Under the pieces are notes generated by a model, which was not told the DNA's origin, made no database searches, and was given only the letters and a program-made list of their open reading frames with translations. A DNA stretch of 64,000 nucleotides from Candidatus Pacearchaeota archaeon (GTDB lineage Archaea > Nanoarchaeota > Nanoarchaeia > Pacearchaeales > GW2011-AR1). The stretch is taken from contig JALOBN010000007.1 of assembly GCA_023228245.1 (NCBI GenBank), positions 1-64,000 on the forward strand, read 5' to 3'. Positions 55,425 through 63,478 of this stretch are shown in pieces (within the stretch, counting starts at the first letter, position 1; each line of letters starts with the position of its first letter). Made by a program: the position numbers and the translations under genes.

Positions 55425-56012
55425 ATGGATCTCTTTGAAACCGAATACGCCAAAGCCTGTGCGCAGGAGTCCGACATCAACGAGCACTTGCCCTACCTCC
55501 ACGGGCTGGCCATCAACCGCCTGCATGTGACGGAGTTCGGCGTCCGACAGGGGACGAGCACCCGGGCTTTCATGGCGGCCCGTCCGAAGCGATTGGTTTC
55601 CTACGACCTGGTGTTGGACCCGGTTGTGGGTGCGTTGTTCGAGCGGGCGGTGCTGGAGGGTCACAACTACGCCTACCGCCAGGCCAACGTCCTGGATATC
55701 GAAATCGAAGAAACCGATATCCTGTTCATCGACACGTTCCACACCGGTCGGCAGGTGACCGCGGAGCTGGCTCGGCACGGTGGTAAGGTGCGGGACTATA
55801 TCATTTTCCACGACGTGGAGACGTTCGGGTGGGTCGGGGAGGACGGGTCGGAAGGGATACTGCGGCCAATTATTGCCTTCATGGCCGCCGACCACGATTG
55901 GACGGTCTTCCACTACGACCGGGCCAACAACGGGCTGTTGACGATCGCCCGGGGGGCGTCGACGGCGTTGATGAAAAGAGATACATCGACGCGCAGCCAA
56001 ATATCTAAATAA
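55425..56012 (+). CDS. SAM-dependent methyltransferase-like protein (class I)
   Basis: A 195-residue protein. RLHVTEFGVRQGTSTRAFMA carries the glycine-rich SAM loop (motif I), KRLVSYDLVLDPVVGA the acidic residue, and ETDILFIDTFHTGRQVTAEL then VRDYIIFHDVETFGWVG the later motifs. It resembles sugar- or small-molecule-modifying methyltransferases in glycan gene clusters. It converges with the minus-strand sugar cassette and may belong to it functionally. Confidence 0.75.
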   Translation: MDLFETEYAKACAQESDINEHLPYLHGLAINRLHVTEFGVRQGTSTRAFMAARPKRLVSYDLVLDPVVGALFERAVLEGHNYAYRQANVLDIEIEETDILFIDTFHTGRQVTAELARHGGKVRDYIIFHDVETFGWVGEDGSEGILRPIIAFMAADHDWTVFHYDRANNGLLTIARGASTALMKRDTSTRSQISK

Positions 56013-56030
56013 CATCACATAGGTATGCCC

Positions 56031-56624
56031 TCAAGCATCCATCGACGGCAGATCTGCCTTCCGCTGGCCCTGCCCTATCCAGTACGTCCCGTCGCCCGTC
56101 CGGTGGGGTGTCACCCGCAGCTCGTCGAACAACGGCCCATACCGCTCCATGACCTGCCCGATATCGGTGAAGTGCCGCACGTGCGACGCGCAGTCAAAAT
56201 TCGGCACGTCGAACACCACGAACGTGCCGGGCACGATGTGGCCGAAGACCGCCAGGTCGTTCTCGAGGTGTTCCAGCACCTCCATGGCCACCACGACATC
56301 CGCACGGCCCAGCGCATCTTCCGTAAACTCGGAAAATATATCGGCGCAGAAAAACAGGCATTCCGGAGCGTAGAGCGCCGCCTGGTCGATGAGCCGGTCG
56401 GCAAAGTCGATGCCGAGGTAGCCGGTCCACCCCCGGTCGGCCAGCACCCGGGCCAGCCGCCCCGTCCCGCAGCCCAGCTCCACGATCAACCGGCCGTCCG
56501 GCTCTCCGAGGCTGTCCGCCACGGCGGCGTACAACGTCCGCCAGGGGGAGGTCTCCAGCGGCCGGGATATCAGGTCGTGGTTGGCAGGGTCGTTGTAGTA
56601 GTCGACACCTTTCAATTCACCCAT
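56031..56624 (-). CDS. Class I SAM methyltransferase
   Basis: A 197-residue enzyme. RLIVELGCGTGRLARVLADR is motif I (E/DxGxGxG), YLGIDFADRLIDQAAL motif II, ADVVVAMEVLEHLEND motif IV. ATG 56624 (MGELKGVDYYNDPANHDLIS) has AAGGAGACGCTG upstream. It closes the leftward sugar cassette and may methylate a sugar or a lipid-linked intermediate. Confidence 0.85.
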   Translation of the reverse strand: MGELKGVDYYNDPANHDLISRPLETSPWRTLYAAVADSLGEPDGRLIVELGCGTGRLARVLADRGWTGYLGIDFADRLIDQAALYAPECLFFCADIFSEFTEDALGRADVVVAMEVLEHLENDLAVFGHIVPGTFVVFDVPNFDCASHVRHFTDIGQVMERYGPLFDELRVTPHRTGDGTYWIGQGQRKADLPSMDA

Positions 56625-57280
56625 CAGCGTCTCCTTGCGGGCACGCCCATGACCCGCTGTCCCGGTCCCACGTTGCGGGTTACCACCGCGTTTGCGCCGA
56701 CGACCGCGCCGCGGGCGATCCTCACCCCGGGGTGGATCCGGGCCCCGTGGCCGATGCGGACGCCTTGTTCGACCGTCGCCCCGACGTAGTTGTCCTTCGG
56801 CCTGTCGGACCGGCCCATGTCGTTGTCGTTGCAGAAGCTCACCATCATGCCGATAAAGCAGCTGTCGCCCACCACCATGCGGCCGGTCATGTGGGCGTTG
56901 TCCATGATCCGGACGCGGTCGCCGATCCGGGTGTTTCGGTTGACGGTCACCCCCTGGGCGATCAGGCAGTCCCGCCCGATCGTCACGTCCTCCCGCACGC
57001 AGGCGGTGTCGCAGACCATCGTGTTTTCGCCGATATGGCTGCCGGTATAAAGCACCGCGCCGGCTCCGATGATGCACCCGTCCTCGATAATCAGCGGGCC
57101 GTATTCCCAATAGTTCGTCAAGTGAGCGGCTCCGGAGCTCATCGGCGGTCGGCCCAACACGGCAAACGGCATAACGGTGACGCCGCGGCCGATGACTACG
57201 TTCGGATAGACCACGCAGATCTGCCGGCATCGAATCAGCCCGCGCACAAGACATAAAAGATTGTTAATTAACGCACCCAC
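56624..57280 (-). CDS. Hexapeptide-repeat acyltransferase (LbetaH)
   Basis: A 218-residue protein built of [LIV]-G-x4 turns: YPNVVIGRGVTVMPFAVLGR, IIEDGCIIGAGAVLYTGSHI, VTIGRDCLIAQGVTVNRNTR and IGHGARIHPGVRIARGAVVG, ending RVMGVPARRR. This left-handed beta-helix is shared by sugar O-acetyltransferases (WbbJ-like). Likely acetylates a sugar on the glycan the cassette builds. Confidence 0.85.
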   Translation of the reverse strand: MGALINNLLCLVRGLIRCRQICVVYPNVVIGRGVTVMPFAVLGRPPMSSGAAHLTNYWEYGPLIIEDGCIIGAGAVLYTGSHIGENTMVCDTACVREDVTIGRDCLIAQGVTVNRNTRIGDRVRIMDNAHMTGRMVVGDSCFIGMMVSFCNDNDMGRSDRPKDNYVGATVEQGVRIGHGARIHPGVRIARGAVVGANAVVTRNVGPGQRVMGVPARRR

Positions 57281-57290
57281 CGCTTACCTC

Positions 57291-58052
57291 TCAAATGCCA
57301 GGATAGATGTCGCTAAACCTAAACAGTCCACTCTCCGGAGCGATGAAGTTATACGGCTTTGTCAAATCTATATGCCCGTAGTGCGTGTGCCAGCCGCGTT
57401 TGATTTCTTCGGGGTTGTAGCGGGCTCGCCGCTCACAGATCTTTCGCTCACCCTGCTGCTGGCTCCGCAGCGGCCAGTGCTTGTAGATGAATGGCGTGGG
57501 ATATACCCTCATGCTTGGGATCGTTACCCGGTGGGCCGCGGTCGTCGCAATGTCGATGCTGACGCCCCTCGGCTGTATGAATATCCGGTGCACCGGGTGC
57601 CCGTAGTGGGCCACGCCGTGGGTGAAGAACGTCTCCGGGTCCATCCCGCGGCAAAACCCGTCTACCGTCGGCACAAAGTTGAATACCGCCGTGTCGATGA
57701 AGTTGTAGCCCTCCGCCCTGACGCGCCAGAGCGCATCCACCAGCCGAACTCCGGGCCACGGGCTGCACAGCAGGTCGTCGGACCCGGTGGGGATTATCCA
57801 CCAATCAGGATGATTTAGTGCTATCGCCTCGATGCGGCGGAGCTGACCGGCAAAGTCCCATTTTTCTCCCGGCATTGCTGGCCACCGCTCGAGTGCAACG
57901 CCATCCTTAAACGCCCCAAGAGCCTCCCAGGTGCCGTCGGTGGACCAATCGTCGAGGACGTGGACATTAACTCCCCCCGCCAGCCACTTTTTTACCGTCT
58001 GTTCTATAATGTCAATCTCGTCGCGCACAATCAGGCAGGCCAACATCTTCAT
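57291..58052 (-). CDS. Glycosyltransferase family 2-like
   Basis: A 253-residue protein with MKMLACLIVRDEIDIIEQTV, then VNVHVLDDWSTDGTWEALGA (nucleotide-sugar and metal DxD-like part) and NHPDWWIIPTGSDDLLCSPW. It fits the GT2 superfamily, though the DxD is variant. The remainder includes FIYKHWPLRSQQQGERKICE. Coupled to the LpxD-like gene upstream by ATGA. Confidence 0.8.
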   Translation of the reverse strand: MKMLACLIVRDEIDIIEQTVKKWLAGGVNVHVLDDWSTDGTWEALGAFKDGVALERWPAMPGEKWDFAGQLRRIEAIALNHPDWWIIPTGSDDLLCSPWPGVRLVDALWRVRAEGYNFIDTAVFNFVPTVDGFCRGMDPETFFTHGVAHYGHPVHRIFIQPRGVSIDIATTAAHRVTIPSMRVYPTPFIYKHWPLRSQQQGERKICERRARYNPEEIKRGWHTHYGHIDLTKPYNFIAPESGLFRFSDIYPGI

Positions 58053-58894
58053 CTGACCTCCTTTGCCGGGTTTCCGGCTACCGTTTTTCCGTCCGGAACG
58101 TCTTTCAGTACCACCGCCCCCATGCCGATAGTCACGTTGTCTCCGATGGTGATGTTGTCCTTGATCATCGCTCCGATGCCTATCCAGCAGCCTCGGCCGA
58201 TATGTGCGCTCCCGCCGACCACCGTATGGGCGATGAGTATGGTGTTATCCCCAATAACCGCATTGTGCGCCACGTGGACGTGATGGTCTATTTTGACGCC
58301 GTTTCCGATGATAGTGTCGGACAGCACCCCGCGGTCGATATTGGCAAACGGATAGATATCCACGTCGTTGCCGATGACAACGCCGCCGAGGTGCGGGAAG
58401 TGGGCCCACCGGCCGTCGGGGTCGCGGACATAGTTGAACCCGGGCTGGCCGATTGAGACGTGGTTATGGATGGTTACGTTTTTGCCGATAGTGGCGATCG
58501 AAGCGACCACGGAATAAAACCCGATGGATACCGTCTGTTTTGGCGATGGAACGCCCGGTACGTTGAATATAGGAAACGGGCAATCGACCATGTTTTCGTC
58601 GTAGTCTGGCGCGAAGAACTCGCGGAGAACGCGGACGAAAGACAACTTCGGGTCGGCGCAGAGGACCATCGACGGTCCCGCTGTACCCTCGGCTACTTCC
58701 AGGATGTCATGCGCGACAACGGCGCCGGCCTTTGTGGCCAGCACACGGGAGAGGTCGATAAGGTTCTTGCCCGAGCAAAACGAGAGATCGGCCGGCCCCG
58801 AGCCGTCCAGCGGCCCGATGCCGGTTATCTCCACGTCCGGTCCGACGAGCCGGTGGCCCGGGCCGAGGAACGCGACGATGTCTGATAACTTCAT
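58049..58894 (-). CDS. lpxD-like: LpxD-like N-acyltransferase
   Basis: A 281-residue protein. The N-terminal LpxD-type domain has EITGIGPLDGSGPADLSFCS and LATKAGAVVAHDILEVAE; the beta-helix domain has GQPGFNYVRDPDGRWAHFPH, NIDRGVLSDTIIGNGVKIDH and HVHVAHNAVIGDNTILIAHT, retaining the catalytic-type His of VAHN. LpxD adds an acyl chain to UDP-glucosamine in lipid A synthesis; typical enzymes are about 340 residues, so this one is shorter, missing mainly C-terminal helix. It may acylate a sugar for LPS or virion glycan changes. TAGGAAATAGA precedes ATG 58894. Confidence 0.85.
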   Translation of the reverse strand: MKLSDIVAFLGPGHRLVGPDVEITGIGPLDGSGPADLSFCSGKNLIDLSRVLATKAGAVVAHDILEVAEGTAGPSMVLCADPKLSFVRVLREFFAPDYDENMVDCPFPIFNVPGVPSPKQTVSIGFYSVVASIATIGKNVTIHNHVSIGQPGFNYVRDPDGRWAHFPHLGGVVIGNDVDIYPFANIDRGVLSDTIIGNGVKIDHHVHVAHNAVIGDNTILIAHTVVGGSAHIGRGCWIGIGAMIKDNITIGDNVTIGMGAVVLKDVPDGKTVAGNPAKEVR

Positions 58895-58895
58895 T

Positions 58896-59291
58896 CTATT
58901 TCCTATTCTCAAAATATACGGCCCCGCCGCCGCCAAGGATTCCGCCCACCAGCATTCCCCAGCCGAACCAGGTCATCTTCTTCCAGAACGTCATCGGCGG
59001 GTGCTTGGCAAGGTAGTCGAGGGCCTTCGGAATCACCTTTTCCTCGTAGGCTCTCACCCGGATCGAGTCGTTGAGGGCCTTATCGCCGTACGGCCGCTTG
59101 ACGATGTAGGTGTCGTCTGCGGCGTTGTAACGCACGGCATCAGGATCGGCCGGCTCGGCCGACAACTCCTTGATGACCTCGTCAACCTGGTCCTCGGTGA
59201 TGGTGAAAGACAGGGTGGCGCAGCCCATCGGGCCGATCAGCCAGAAGCAGATCAGCGCGACGGCTATCCAGGCGCGGATGTTTTGTTTCAT
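58896..59291 (-). CDS. Candidate unimolecular spanin (lipoprotein with C-terminal span)
   Basis: A 131-residue protein. MKQNIRAWIAVALICFWLIG then PMGC: a lipoprotein signal with Cys24, though Pro at -3 is unusual. The C-terminal part, MTWFGWGMLVGGILGGGGAV, is a membrane helix. An N-terminal lipid anchor in the outer membrane plus a C-terminal inner-membrane span is the layout of T1-type u-spanins, which fuse the two membranes at lysis. Neighbours are other lysis genes. ATG 59291 has GGAGG upstream. Confidence 0.6.
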   Translation of the reverse strand: MKQNIRAWIAVALICFWLIGPMGCATLSFTITEDQVDEVIKELSAEPADPDAVRYNAADDTYIVKRPYGDKALNDSIRVRAYEEKVIPKALDYLAKHPPMTFWKKMTWFGWGMLVGGILGGGGAVYFENRK

Positions 59292-59557
59292 CACGGCCTC
59301 CACGCGTTGGACATCACGGCGGTCCGCTGATCGGTCGTGAGCTCGGCGATCTTCGGCCCGATGTATTCCTTTTCCATCACCACCCTGCCGGTGGAAAAAT
59401 CCTGGTTGTACTTGGCCGATGCCGCGCGGCCCGCCGCCGCGTTGAACCGGCACGACTGCACCATTCCGAAAACGACCGCAACGGCCAGCAGCGCCGCCAG
59501 CGCGACGATAATCCAGCGCTCAAGCGTCAGCTTCGCAATGAGTGTTTTTACGTCCAT
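59291..59557 (-). CDS. Small membrane protein of the lysis cassette
   Basis: An 88-residue protein, MDVKTLIAKLTLERWIIVAL, with membrane helix ALLAVAVVFGMVQSC and a soluble C-terminal part (KIAELTTDQRTAVMSNAWRP). Could be an i-spanin-like or antiholin-like partner. GGAGGATAGG precedes the start. Confidence 0.6.
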   Translation of the reverse strand: MDVKTLIAKLTLERWIIVALAALLAVAVVFGMVQSCRFNAAAGRAASAKYNQDFSTGRVVMEKEYIGPKIAELTTDQRTAVMSNAWRP

Positions 59558-59558
59558 C

Positions 59559-59825
59559 CTATCCTCCGTTCGACGGCTTGCCGCCGTTCCTGCCCCGTAG
59601 GTAGTCGAGGGCCACGTTTGCGCCCATGTACGCGCACAACAGCAACAGGTAGTTGAGGGAGATCTCCCCCTTCCAGACGTAGACCCCGCTGCCGATGATC
59701 AGGGCGATGAACTTGCGCCCGCCGATCCCCTGCCAGAGCTTGATATACCAGGGCTGGCAGGCGGTTAATAGCGCCACGGGCGCCTGTGTCGTGTCGACAC
59801 GGATTCTATCCGGTTTTTCAGCCAT
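59559..59825 (-). CDS. Holin-like small membrane protein
   Basis: An 88-residue protein (MAEKPDRIRVDTTQAPVALL) with membrane-like segments FIALIIGSGVYVWKG and LNYLLLLCAYMGANVALDYL and a basic tail. Size, two spans and position between endolysin and spanin suggest a class II-type holin. GAGGTCAAAT precedes ATG 59825. Confidence 0.6.
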   Translation of the reverse strand: MAEKPDRIRVDTTQAPVALLTACQPWYIKLWQGIGGRKFIALIIGSGVYVWKGEISLNYLLLLCAYMGANVALDYLRGRNGGKPSNGG

Positions 59826-59939
59826 ATTTGACCTCGTCATAGCCTCCAGGAGCGGTCATGTGTGCGCTCCCCTGCCCCTGCTATTGGTTTATGCCGTCCG
59901 GCCCGCTCTGGCCCGCACCGGCGGTGTTCGGGCGGTTTT

Positions 59940-60428
59940 TTACCACTCTCCAGCCACGATCCAGTGCTTGACCATGTCAGGATGGTTCTTGTACGGATGA
60001 CGGAAGGCGAAGTCGAGATGGACCCACTTCGAGTACTGCATCCATCCGATCCGAATGTTCGGGTAGATCTTCCGGATCTCGTTGCGCATCCCCCGGGGAG
60101 AGGCAAAATACCCAACGATCGATATATCGACCGCGTAGCTCCTGCGGTCGTTGCCGATCTGCGCGAGCAGCGTCGGGACGTGCGGCGATGCTTCTGCCCC
60201 CCCCTCCGCCCGGTTGTGACGCTGACAGCGGACCCCGCTGGTGATCAGCAGCGGCCGGCCACCAAAATGTGCGCGGAGATACTCCACGACGTCCAGGATG
60301 TCCGGGTCGATGACCGCGAGCACCTGCTCCAGGGTCTTGTATGGACAGTCGGAATAGCGGCAGCGGCACGCAACCTCGTAGAGGTAGATGTGCGGCCACC
60401 TTTTTGCATCGAGAAGATCGTTGCTCAT
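59940..60428 (-). CDS. M15-type peptidase, probable endolysin
   Basis: A 162-residue protein. PLLITSGVRCQRHNRAEGGA then SPHVPTLLAQIGNDRRSYAV, ending DIS, and WMQYSKWVHLDFAFR: the SxH...D and HLD zinc motifs of M15 (VanY/M15_3) peptidases. The gap between SxH and the AxD is longer than in standard members, so the loop holds an insert. It would cleave D-Ala-linked peptidoglycan peptides. GGGAGGTATCTTGG precedes ATG 60428. Confidence 0.8.
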   Translation of the reverse strand: MSNDLLDAKRWPHIYLYEVACRCRYSDCPYKTLEQVLAVIDPDILDVVEYLRAHFGGRPLLITSGVRCQRHNRAEGGAEASPHVPTLLAQIGNDRRSYAVDISIVGYFASPRGMRNEIRKIYPNIRIGWMQYSKWVHLDFAFRHPYKNHPDMVKHWIVAGEW

Positions 60429-60715
60429 CCAAGATACCTCCCTAAGATAAAACCGACTCCGGTACAGACGGCGCTCGTCGCTCCCATATATACCCATATC
60501 CGGTCCTTGAGCGCAAACAGCGACGTAAACCGCTTCTCGTTGAACTCACAGACCTTCGAGCATTGTCCTTCCGATGCGCTCACCCGTATCTCGAGCGCCC
60601 GCATCCCGCCGTTGATCCGCTGGACTCCGGCTTTTGTTTCCGTAATATCGGAGGCCATGTTCTTGATCTCGTTGAGCACCACCGCAAGCGTCACTTCTTC
60701 CTTTTTTGCCGCCAT
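60425..60715 (-). CDS. XhlA-like holin-associated protein
   Basis: A 96-residue protein. VLNEIKNMASDITETKAGVQ then RALEIRVSASEGQCSKVCEF form an amphipathic helix region, and WVYMGATSAVCTGVGFILGR the C-terminal membrane helix. Hemolysin XhlA/BhlA-type proteins have this layout and assist holin function. ATG 60715 chosen over 60784, which has weaker support. Overlaps the endolysin ATG by ATGA. Confidence 0.65.
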   Translation of the reverse strand: MAAKKEEVTLAVVLNEIKNMASDITETKAGVQRINGGMRALEIRVSASEGQCSKVCEFNEKRFTSLFALKDRIWVYMGATSAVCTGVGFILGRYLG

Positions 60716-60780
60716 CCCATACCCTCCGATATCGTTACAAGCCAGCCCCGCGCTACTGCGTGGGGGTGGCCCGTGTTCAC

Positions 60781-60804
60781 CCAATTGAAGCCTGCTTCAA
60801 TCGG
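60781..60804. repeat. Short hairpin repeat, copy 5
   Basis: CCAATTGAAGC / GCTTCAATCGG with a CT centre and one mismatch, nine bases after the stop of the minus-strand gene ending at 60813. Confidence 0.65.
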
Positions 60805-60812
60805 AAGTGTTC

Positions 60813-61082
60813 CTACCCGTAAAACACCGTCGGCTCCACCCACTTGCGCCCCGACCGCCCGACTATCTCCAGCGTCCCGCGCCGGGTCCGCCGCACCAGC
60901 GCCACCACCGTGCCCTCATATATCGGGTCGGACGACGAGCCGGCAAGGTTGACCGTCAACCCGCTTTCCAGCAGCACGGCGTAGGTCCCGTCCTCGTTGA
61001 CGGCCGTGACCTTGCCGACCGGATCCCGCGGGTAGTCCTCCTGCCGGACGATTTTTCTGACTGTGCGGATTCCTATCGGCAC
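60813..61082 (-). CDS. Hypothetical tail-region protein
   Basis: An 89-residue protein (MPIGIRTVRKIVRQEDYPRD) with VGKVTAVNEDGTYAVLLESG and VVALVRRTRRGTLEIVGRSG, an OB-like beta pattern. Just upstream of the lysis cassette. Possibly a small baseplate component; not recognised. Confidence 0.6.
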   Translation of the reverse strand: MPIGIRTVRKIVRQEDYPRDPVGKVTAVNEDGTYAVLLESGLTVNLAGSSSDPIYEGTVVALVRRTRRGTLEIVGRSGRKWVEPTVFYG

Positions 61083-61147
61083 CGCTTTTCTCCAAAAAAT
61101 AAAGGCCGCCGCGTTCGCCGCCCTATCGAACGGCTTCGATCAAAGAG

Positions 61148-61462
61148 TTATTCGAACCTGCGGCACGTCTCGAGCGTCATTCTGGTCAGCATCGAATCCG
61201 GCAGCACCACGTGCGTCAGCGACCGGCAGACCGCCGAACAGCAGATCCCCACCCGCGGGTTGTCCAGCTCGTGGACGTCGCCCTCGGCATAGGAAAAATC
61301 TATCGGAACCGTCAGCGACCTGACCTTCCTGAACAGCCACTGCGGGTAGAGCTCCGCCAGTCCCCGGCGGTGGGCGATCGCCGCCGAAAGGATCAGCGGG
61401 TCGGAAACCGCCCGCATCGTCCTTGTCCCGTCTCCGAGCGTTACCCTCTCCGATATGGCCAT
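61148..61462 (-). CDS. Hypothetical tail-region protein
   Basis: A 104-residue protein (MAISERVTLGDGTRTMRAVS). It contains VRSLTVPIDFSYAEGDVHEL and VGICCSAVCRSLTHVVLPDS. Starts just after the large Ig-like tail gene ends. Function unknown. Confidence 0.6.
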   Translation of the reverse strand: MAISERVTLGDGTRTMRAVSDPLILSAAIAHRRGLAELYPQWLFRKVRSLTVPIDFSYAEGDVHELDNPRVGICCSAVCRSLTHVVLPDSMLTRMTLETCRRFE

Positions 61463-61471
61463 GCATTCCCC

Positions 61472-63235
61472 CTACTCATAGATCGGGCGCCAGTGGATCT
61501 CGAACTCATACTCAATGGTTTTATAGACTTTGCGGGTCGGGTCTCCGGTCCTGTCTATGGTTCCATCGTCTATTGTGAAGCTCTTGGTCTGAGGGACGGG
61601 CCAGCCACCGGCAAACGACACCGTGACCGAATGAGACCCCGGACGTCCGCGGACATACCGGGCCCGTGAGTCGCCGTCGATGTCTTCCACGTCCTCGTCG
61701 ACAGCCGCGATGTCTCCCCACGCCGACCAGTGTATCTGTCCGTCCCACCCGCCTACCGGCACAATGCTGCCGTCAGCTTTTTTCCCGAGGACCCTGAGCG
61801 TCCCCCGCACGTACCCGTCCGCACCCCAGTAGGGAAGCTCCACCAGCTCGTAGGCTCCGTACACGATAACCAGATATTCGCCGGTAACTCCATTGACCTC
61901 GACCACGCAGTTCCGGCGGCCCACCACTTCGTACTCCACCGGCCCGCGGTGCAGATAGTTGTCCCTGATGTGCAGGTCCGGGTTGGCGTCGCTGGCAAGC
62001 GGCGGTCCCCACGAGCCCTCCCGGTGCAGCGTTTGCCAGGCGCCGTAGGTTATCGAGTGGCCCGCCGGCGTGGTGTCCGGCGATGCTGCGTCGGCCGGGG
62101 TGGACGTCGACTCTGTCTTGATGGAGGTGGTAATCTCCACCTTGCAGTTTTCCTGCCCTGCATCGCACAGGATAACCGTTTTCCCTGGGGTCTGAGACCG
62201 GAACGTGAACGCGGCGCACCCGCCTGCCCGGTACGTCACGTAGACCAGGCTAACCCTGTCCGGCAGGGAGGTGCCGAGCGTGATGGTCTTGCCGTCGAAC
62301 GACCCGCCGGTATAGTAGTTTTTAAGAAAACTGGCTGTGCGGTCAATGATCACCGAAATCACCTCGGAGATGGCGTTTGCCACGCCGACGGTGATCTCGT
62401 CGCTCGACCATTGTTCCTCGGCCTCTATCGTCTCGGTGGTCGTCAGGGCGCTTCCGCTCTGGAGGCTTCCCGGTCCGGAGAAGATCTCGGCGGTTACCAC
62501 CGTCCCGTCGGCCACCGGCAGCCCGTCCGGCGTCAGCACGCAGGCCACGATCTGCGACGGCGTAATCAGGTCGATGGAGGCCGGGTCGGCCCGCGCCGTG
62601 ATTGACCCTATGCCGGGATCTGCGATTATGATGATGAGCGTGGCGCTCTGGCCCATCCACGTCCCGGTGACGGTGGCGTATCCGCCTCCCTCCGCCCGGG
62701 CGGTCAGCACCGTCTCGGCGTAGTCGTAGACCACCGGGACTTCCGCCGGCGCGATGCCGGCCAGCTGGTCCACGGAAAAACCGACGGTCTCGCACCCGTC
62801 GTAGACCACGAAGTGCGGCACGCGCTCCATATCCACCGAGGTCTCAATCTCCCGCTCGCTCCAACCGGCCACCGGGATTTCGTCGCCCTGTTCGTCGCCG
62901 ACCTTCACGTACACCCTGGGGGGGTTGATGATCCAGTAACTCGTGCGGATGCGCCGCTCGTCGTACGGCGTGGACGTGTCCCGCCGGGGCAGCATCCCGG
63001 CCACGTCGCCGTTGGGATACCGGCAGCGGGCGCGGATGCGGCAGTGGTCGGTGCCGTTGGAGTTGAGCCGGCCGCTCGGGTGCGTGGCGATGTCCGACTC
63101 CAGCACGATCTTCGGCCAGCCGTCGTTCAGCGCACCCGAGTCGTCATCAGTGACCAGCACGCTGTTTTCCCCGTCGGGAAGCTCGATGCTCTCCTCGAGG
63201 TCGATGATCTTGGTTTTTTCGTCCAATCTTGACAA
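61472..63235 (-). CDS. Large tail protein with Ig-like repeats
   Basis: A 587-residue beta-rich protein. ASIDLITPSQIVACVLTPDG then LPVADGTVVTAEIFSGPGSL look like bacterial Ig-like repeats; DIDGDSRARYVRGRPGSHSV then VSFAGGWPVPQTKSFTIDDG another. Ig-like domains decorate tail and baseplate proteins and often bind sugars on the host surface. The C-terminal EFEIHWRPIYE ends it. Possibly a tail tip or receptor-binding accessory protein. Confidence 0.75.
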   Translation of the reverse strand: MSRLDEKTKIIDLEESIELPDGENSVLVTDDDSGALNDGWPKIVLESDIATHPSGRLNSNGTDHCRIRARCRYPNGDVAGMLPRRDTSTPYDERRIRTSYWIINPPRVYVKVGDEQGDEIPVAGWSEREIETSVDMERVPHFVVYDGCETVGFSVDQLAGIAPAEVPVVYDYAETVLTARAEGGGYATVTGTWMGQSATLIIIIADPGIGSITARADPASIDLITPSQIVACVLTPDGLPVADGTVVTAEIFSGPGSLQSGSALTTTETIEAEEQWSSDEITVGVANAISEVISVIIDRTASFLKNYYTGGSFDGKTITLGTSLPDRVSLVYVTYRAGGCAAFTFRSQTPGKTVILCDAGQENCKVEITTSIKTESTSTPADAASPDTTPAGHSITYGAWQTLHREGSWGPPLASDANPDLHIRDNYLHRGPVEYEVVGRRNCVVEVNGVTGEYLVIVYGAYELVELPYWGADGYVRGTLRVLGKKADGSIVPVGGWDGQIHWSAWGDIAAVDEDVEDIDGDSRARYVRGRPGSHSVTVSFAGGWPVPQTKSFTIDDGTIDRTGDPTRKVYKTIEYEFEIHWRPIYE

Positions 63236-63478
63236 TGTCGCCTCCGGCGACGATTAGAAATTGTCATTGCCAGGACATGCGGCAACCAGCCACGCACTTC
63301 ACCGTCATTGCCGCAATCCCCGGATTAACCCCGTAATCGCCTTCACCCGTAGGGGCACCATATATGGTGCCCGCCGCGGCCCCGCCGCATTGATATCTCC
63401 CTGCGTTCGCCGGGGCCCCACTCGTTAGAGTGGGGTGGCGCCTCCCTCACTCGTGCGAATCCTGATTCGCACGAAGTT
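63236..63478. repeat. Gene-free gap filled with dispersed repeats
   Basis: Contains, in order, a partial CGTCATTGC repeat (63299-63320), a CCCGTAGGGGCACCATATAT-type unit (63346-63375), a CACTCG/CGAGTG-type unit around 63412-63442, and a hairpin repeat (63451-63474). No gene is visible. Confidence 0.7.
63451..63474. repeat. Short hairpin repeat, copy 6
   Basis: TCGTGCGAATC / GATTCGCACGA with a CT centre, perfect 11-nt arms, five bases after the minus-strand stop at 63479. Confidence 0.7.

Noticed and set aside
172..63474. CRISPR-like array from the hairpin repeats
   Set aside because: The copies are isolated, far apart and without spacers.
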